Assembly: GCF_003610695.1 (NCBI RefSeq)
Contig: NZ_RAQH01000011.1
Location: 62,001-126,000, forward strand
Direction: 5' to 3'
DNA from: Epilithonimonas arachidiradicis
GTDB taxonomy: Bacteria; Bacteroidota; Bacteroidia; Flavobacteriales; Weeksellaceae
Length of the DNA: 64,000 bases
Below, piece by piece: positions 61,301 to 64,000 of the stretch (the first letter of the stretch is position 1; the number at the start of each line of letters is the position of its first letter). A program made the translations under genes and the position numbers. Below the pieces are notes generated by a model, which saw only the letters and a list, made by a program, of their open reading frames with translations, was not told the DNA's origin and made no database searches.

Positions 61301-64000
61301 ATCATACACATCCGGAAAATAAGCTGGGTCGCTCTCGTAGGTTTCATCTTTAATCCCCGCATCAAAAGGGATAGAGTGAACTACCATATCCTGTTTTGAA
61401 TCATATCCAAAGTTGAGGCGTATCAAAGTCTTATCTTCTCCCAAGATATCTTGATAAGTATTCTGTTCAAACGCAGAAGTGAACATCAAAGGCTCTTCCG
61501 GCTGGATAAGCCAGGCCTTGATATCCGAAGGCGGCAGTAAGTTATTGGCTGGCTTAATATCCGTAACAATACTCAAACTGCTTTGGCTGGATGCAGCACG
61601 CGAGAATATATTAATACCATAAGTAGAATAAATATAAGTCCCGCTTTCAGTATGCCTGTGCACATATAAAGGATCCCCAAAGTTTTCAGGAAGCATAATA
61701 GCTGCCGTCTCAAAGCTGCCCTGCTCTAATCGCGAGTTAACATTATAATATTGATCTGAATGCGACAGCTCTGGCTTCTTCCAGCTTCGTGGAATTATCC
61801 CTCCCCTGGCAACAATCTTATGCTCCAAACCTGCATAAACAGGAAGCGTATAAAGTGAAGCATTCCAATAAACTTCATTCGGAAAAAAGGATGGGTTAAC
61901 CTCTGCGGAAGGAACCGGCTTATTGATGATACTGATAAAACGGCTCTTACCGTCTAACGAATAACCTTCTTCGTCATATAGTATCGGTATATCCTCATTC
62001 TGGGAACGTGGCACCCCTTTATAAAGCTCATAAATCTCAATCGGTAAAGGAAGACGCTCTGTATTGGTCGATGTCGGTAAAGACATCGAGATCAGCTGGC
62101 AATCTTTAGCTTCCTTAACATTGTTCGGATCCCTGAAGGTTCTGTATTCTGTTAAGTAAATATATTCTGCTCCGGAAGCAGGATCGATATCCATAGCTCC
62201 CAATCCTAATAAACGTGCAAGATGATAATCCAAAGAAGATGCATTCAGCAAGTCTAGATAGGATACCAAAGTACCTTCCTCTTCTCCGGGCTCATCATCC
62301 CCACCTCCATCATCATCTTCGGTTTCTTCAACAGCAAAATTGATATCAATATATTCCTCAGCCCTAACATTAATACCATCTTGACTTAGTCTAAGATAAT
62401 TCTCAACTAAACTGACAATCGGTAGATCAAACGGATTATCATCCCCTGATGGTTTACGCCATTTATCAAAGTAATTCAACTTGTTAACATACTCACCATC
62501 ATTATAACGAAGCCATTTACCATGGATATTATCTAGCATACGATCAAGATATTTGTCCGTTGTCACTGTCGTAAGGGCAAAATCACTGTAATATTCCCAA
62601 GCCTGCCATGCGGATGCTGAAGCGATGAAGTCACTATAAAACTCAAAATCAAATGAGTATACTTTGAAATTAACTGCCTTATAACGGATACTTCTACCAT
62701 TCTCTGATAAAATATTCGTCGAATTAAGCTCAACCTGCGTCATCTTACGGCGGAAAGAAAGGTATTTGGAGATAACCAGTTTGTTCTCCTCTACAGATAA
62801 AACTTCAAGGGATAAAGTACCGCGCTGCTTGGAGCCTACAACCGGGGTAACTTTAAAAAACAATTCTTCCTTACATTCTATTTCTATGATGTTTTCGCCA
62901 TAAGAATCTATAAAGTTCTGAGTCTCAGTTCGTGGATCAAACCTGGCACGAACTTCATTGTAACGGGTCTTGTTTCGGAAATAAACATACATAACCCGTT
63001 TATCTATCTCAACTTTAGAAGAGCTGCCTGTGTCGGAACTCATACTTCCTGATATCCTGTAAAGCCAACGCTGGTTATCATCATCCGCAATAAAAGGCGT
63101 CTCCAATAAATTAAGACGGCATTTGGATACGACTTCAGATGTATAAGGAACCCTGTATAGCTTTACGTAGTCCTGATGTTTATTATAATGATCTCCATCC
63201 GTTATCATTTGATTCTCATCAAAATAATCACCTTTAGGAATATGCAGCCTCCCAAGATCTCCCGAAAATAACCAACGTAGCTGAATGCTCTTCGGACTGT
63301 CTGAACCACTCGACCCTACTGCCTGTAAAGTAAAATTAGGAGACTGTAATGAATAACCTTCATCGGTATCTATAGGTACCCCATTATTCAAAACATCAAA
63401 ATGGATCATATAGGGATAGATATTCTTAACGCCTTCGATCCGGATAGGAACCTCCTGTCTTCCAAAACCGGTCGGAGTAACAACAGAAGGATTCAGGTAA
63501 ATATCTATTTTCTTCGTTTCTCCTGCCGCAATCGGAGTAACTGTATTAATTGCTAACCTCAGACCTAATATATTATCTGCAGAATGAATCTTTGTATTAG
63601 CTCCTATCGAAGTAGGGGTAGCTTTGCTTTTATTTTCTATCCAGATATGCCCTACCTCTGTCTGTTGGGATACGGAAACACCTTTTTTCAATTCAGGAAA
63701 ACTGAATATTGCATTGACTACTTCCAACTCCAAAATATCTGCTGCTACATTAAACGATATCGAATAATGATCAGGATTAGAAGCCACAGGAAGCATATCA
63801 ATCTCAAAATTAAATCCGTTTCCTATATTCAATGCACCGCCTGTGGAATAGCCCTTGATATAAACTGCATACTCCTTAACTGCACTGCCTGCCGGTGAAG
63901 GTTCAATAGAAACCCTGCCTCTCGTTGAAAAAGAAACACCATTATAAGGGTCGCCAGGATTATCCGGAATAAGACTCATCCCATCTTCAATAACTACCCC
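58400..64000 (-). CDS. Giant beta-rich protein of the tail-like cluster, 5' end not in window (over 1,850 aa)
   Basis: The frame is open from the window edge; an ATG at 63979 is in frame but has no ribosome-binding site and upstream codons continue without stop, so the true start is probably outside. No signal peptide is visible. The N-terminal third is a set of beta-rich segments. An acidic linker with EETEDDD and GGGDDEP lies near residue 550, followed by DYHLARLLGLGAMD. The C-terminal 350 residues look fibronectin-III-like (KRLNLYRSVSRL, DTLYYRVTADK, YHFKVLAENTSS). It could be an adhesin or receptor-binding component of a contractile injection system or phage tail; I do not recognise the family. 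Confidence 0.65.
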   Translation of the reverse strand, partial: GVVIEDGMSLIPDNPGDPYNGVSFSTRGRVSIEPSPAGSAVKEYAVYIKGYSTGGALNIGNGFNFEIDMLPVASNPDHYSISFNVAADILELEVVNAIFSFPELKKGVSVSQQTEVGHIWIENKSKATPTSIGANTKIHSADNILGLRLAINTVTPIAAGETKKIDIYLNPSVVTPTGFGRQEVPIRIEGVKNIYPYMIHFDVLNNGVPIDTDEGYSLQSPNFTLQAVGSSGSDSPKSIQLRWLFSGDLGRLHIPKGDYFDENQMITDGDHYNKHQDYVKLYRVPYTSEVVSKCRLNLLETPFIADDDNQRWLYRISGSMSSDTGSSSKVEIDKRVMYVYFRNKTRYNEVRARFDPRTETQNFIDSYGENIIEIECKEELFFKVTPVVGSKQRGTLSLEVLSVEENKLVISKYLSFRRKMTQVELNSTNILSENGRSIRYKAVNFKVYSFDFEFYSDFIASASAWQAWEYYSDFALTTVTTDKYLDRMLDNIHGKWLRYNDGEYVNKLNYFDKWRKPSGDDNPFDLPIVSLVENYLRLSQDGINVRAEEYIDINFAVEETEDDDGGGDDEPGEEEGTLVSYLDLLNASSLDYHLARLLGLGAMDIDPASGAEYIYLTEYRTFRDPNNVKEAKDCQLISMSLPTSTNTERLPLPIEIYELYKGVPRSQNEDIPILYDEEGYSLDGKSRFISIINKPVPSAEVNPSFFPNEVYWNASLYTLPVYAGLEHKIVARGGIIPRSWKKPELSHSDQYYNVNSRLEQGSFETAAIMLPENFGDPLYVHRHTESGTYIYSTYGINIFSRAASSQSSLSIVTDIKPANNLLPPSDIKAWLIQPEEPLMFTSAFEQNTYQDILGEDKTLIRLNFGYDSKQDMVVHSIPFDAGIKDETYESDPAYFPDVYDVFASNIEVYFRKDTPRKITASLFNILPDYDRLCSVFQTRNYDFSNGDKGKSELPDGTGYEHFTGSVFVVNHKSYVIKSVRQGLGYTGLEFTVYKEEVSNTILSGGSISVQFNSLTLPETSGNDLFVVMENMQSVDVWGKATNPNSHRVPLIFPGIHREVITSVSEKGQEQRYLEKSRGYWDTANITQVWNGRVFEGVYRITFDNLKLEQKVLGDATGFMDITNGMVRLFRTDSFTGEDERPKKTRDNFKVIKAENFGFLNRNPFTLYIYDELYASDGVFPVKDGGEIKVNYYPSYNLYLYSDASNDLVASSVLPTGDQHLKYSVFGLRTVASSPVPNSAPYRSKFSSPSLMLGQKIIVPGIPELPEGSLYATRPDFYGRSTYSFTTKFSQRPFGVQFCRADNNALLNALYQPDTLKEIYENLSVYGGNNEEYLTNRWKNFFDFEYYRIPNNPNDPLEDHEQYKEYPEIVRPGESRYRLPLPDKEEFFKGINTFIKDYIGNAGSEYLIDESDFGLVKLNHIVLPPIAGLNTETKYLIDFIQEVFDQVFVPLTEVPVLYQHIKRYHHKIAPYVQPLDKKQNIRDGSGYLLKAPSDPNLDQEFDMAPMMTILNESDNLVLFTDFTLNGTTDNVYFYASREVGSQMTVSDLSPVLGPVKLVGTNAPEAPKILSGLPVLENRLLDITAKIQIDVHAYPSFAGIKRLNLYRSVSRLDAESVLSMTLVKQVDVSEFEMTDGTVWTLYDELFDFEQIPYGDTLYYRVTADKQVEYAEYKNGENTVVIDYVSSQSSKLLALMLVETQNPVSPILKGTGTRPDNDADSVSNVVFEWDVTCYRGIYHLYSMSGQGNWKEIARLVTNQTQDKVQLQVYNPEAEENLWENKAVLDIIDSKITLATDLLGADYTEYPLFDSANNRKYYHFKVLAENTSSMFSKEENILTLFTDDIWNTLTGISSDGETNGMIIGKTFIIK

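Overview
The window looks like a chromosomal segment of a low-GC member of Flavobacteriia, most likely the Chryseobacterium/Epilithonimonas group of Weeksellaceae. This rests on protein character (T9SS sorting domain, a SusC-like plug sequence, DUF4199, DUF4920, RES/Xre pairs, an atpDC pair apart from the other atp genes, menA/menB), on Bacteroidetes-type promoters (TAnnTTTG at -7) before many genes, on frequent lack of Shine-Dalgarno sequences, and on short hairpin repeats between genes. No database was searched, so genus placement is inference.

Layout. 1-2.3 kb: two signalling kinases (a CHASE3 sensor cut by the window edge, and a REC-PAS-histidine kinase). 2.5-6 kb: a B12-type radical SAM protein, FKBP isomerase and a small family protein. 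6.1-8.4 kb: a 42-nt tandem repeat followed by an AT-rich gene for a GHKL ATPase fused to a PD-(D/E)XK-like nuclease, a candidate single-gene defence system. 8.5-16.4 kb: sugar transporter with a divergent NUDIX-type regulator, atpD-atpC, ribF and a GH3 beta-glucosidase. 16.5-20.4 kb: one-way run of a RES/Xre toxin-antitoxin pair, a membrane protein, kdsB, a LolA-like protein and two small genes. 20.4-26.2 kb: aminotransferase, phosphosugar mutase, GIN-domain lipoprotein, glycosyltransferase and DUF4199 protein. 26.3 kb: SRP RNA. 26.5-30.5 kb: menB, serine hydrolase, menA and a metallo-hydrolase. 30.8-38.3 kb: DUF4920, a second GIN lipoprotein, Nif3 with its coiled-coil partner, a second RES/Xre pair, a K+ channel, a patatin and lpdA.

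38.5-43 kb holds an ECF sigma factor, an anti-sigma-like von Willebrand protein carrying a SusC-plug-like segment and a T9SS sorting domain, and a MuiA-like protein, in one tight operon. 43.1-46.9 kb is a small regulon whose GbsR/MarR-type regulator probably binds a 20-bp palindrome seen near three promoters. 46.9-53.4 kb is housekeeping (fused 2-oxoacid dehydrogenase E1, RNase Z, RdgB, CPBP protease, binding lipoprotein).

After tRNA-Arg(ACG) and its terminator, 53.5-64 kb is an accessory cluster on the minus strand: a giant protein of more than 1,850 residues running off the window edge, a tail-fibre-like protein, a patatin phospholipase, an amidase with SH3b repeats, and an unknown protein. 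It resembles the end of a phage-tail-derived locus (prophage or extracellular contractile injection system), but no sheath, tube or baseplate gene lies in view.

The strongest leads for something undescribed are the 53.5-64 kb cluster, the sigma/vWA/MuiA operon and the ATPase-nuclease gene. Four related hairpin repeats, three of them sitting within about 10 nt of a stop codon, are also worth attention.
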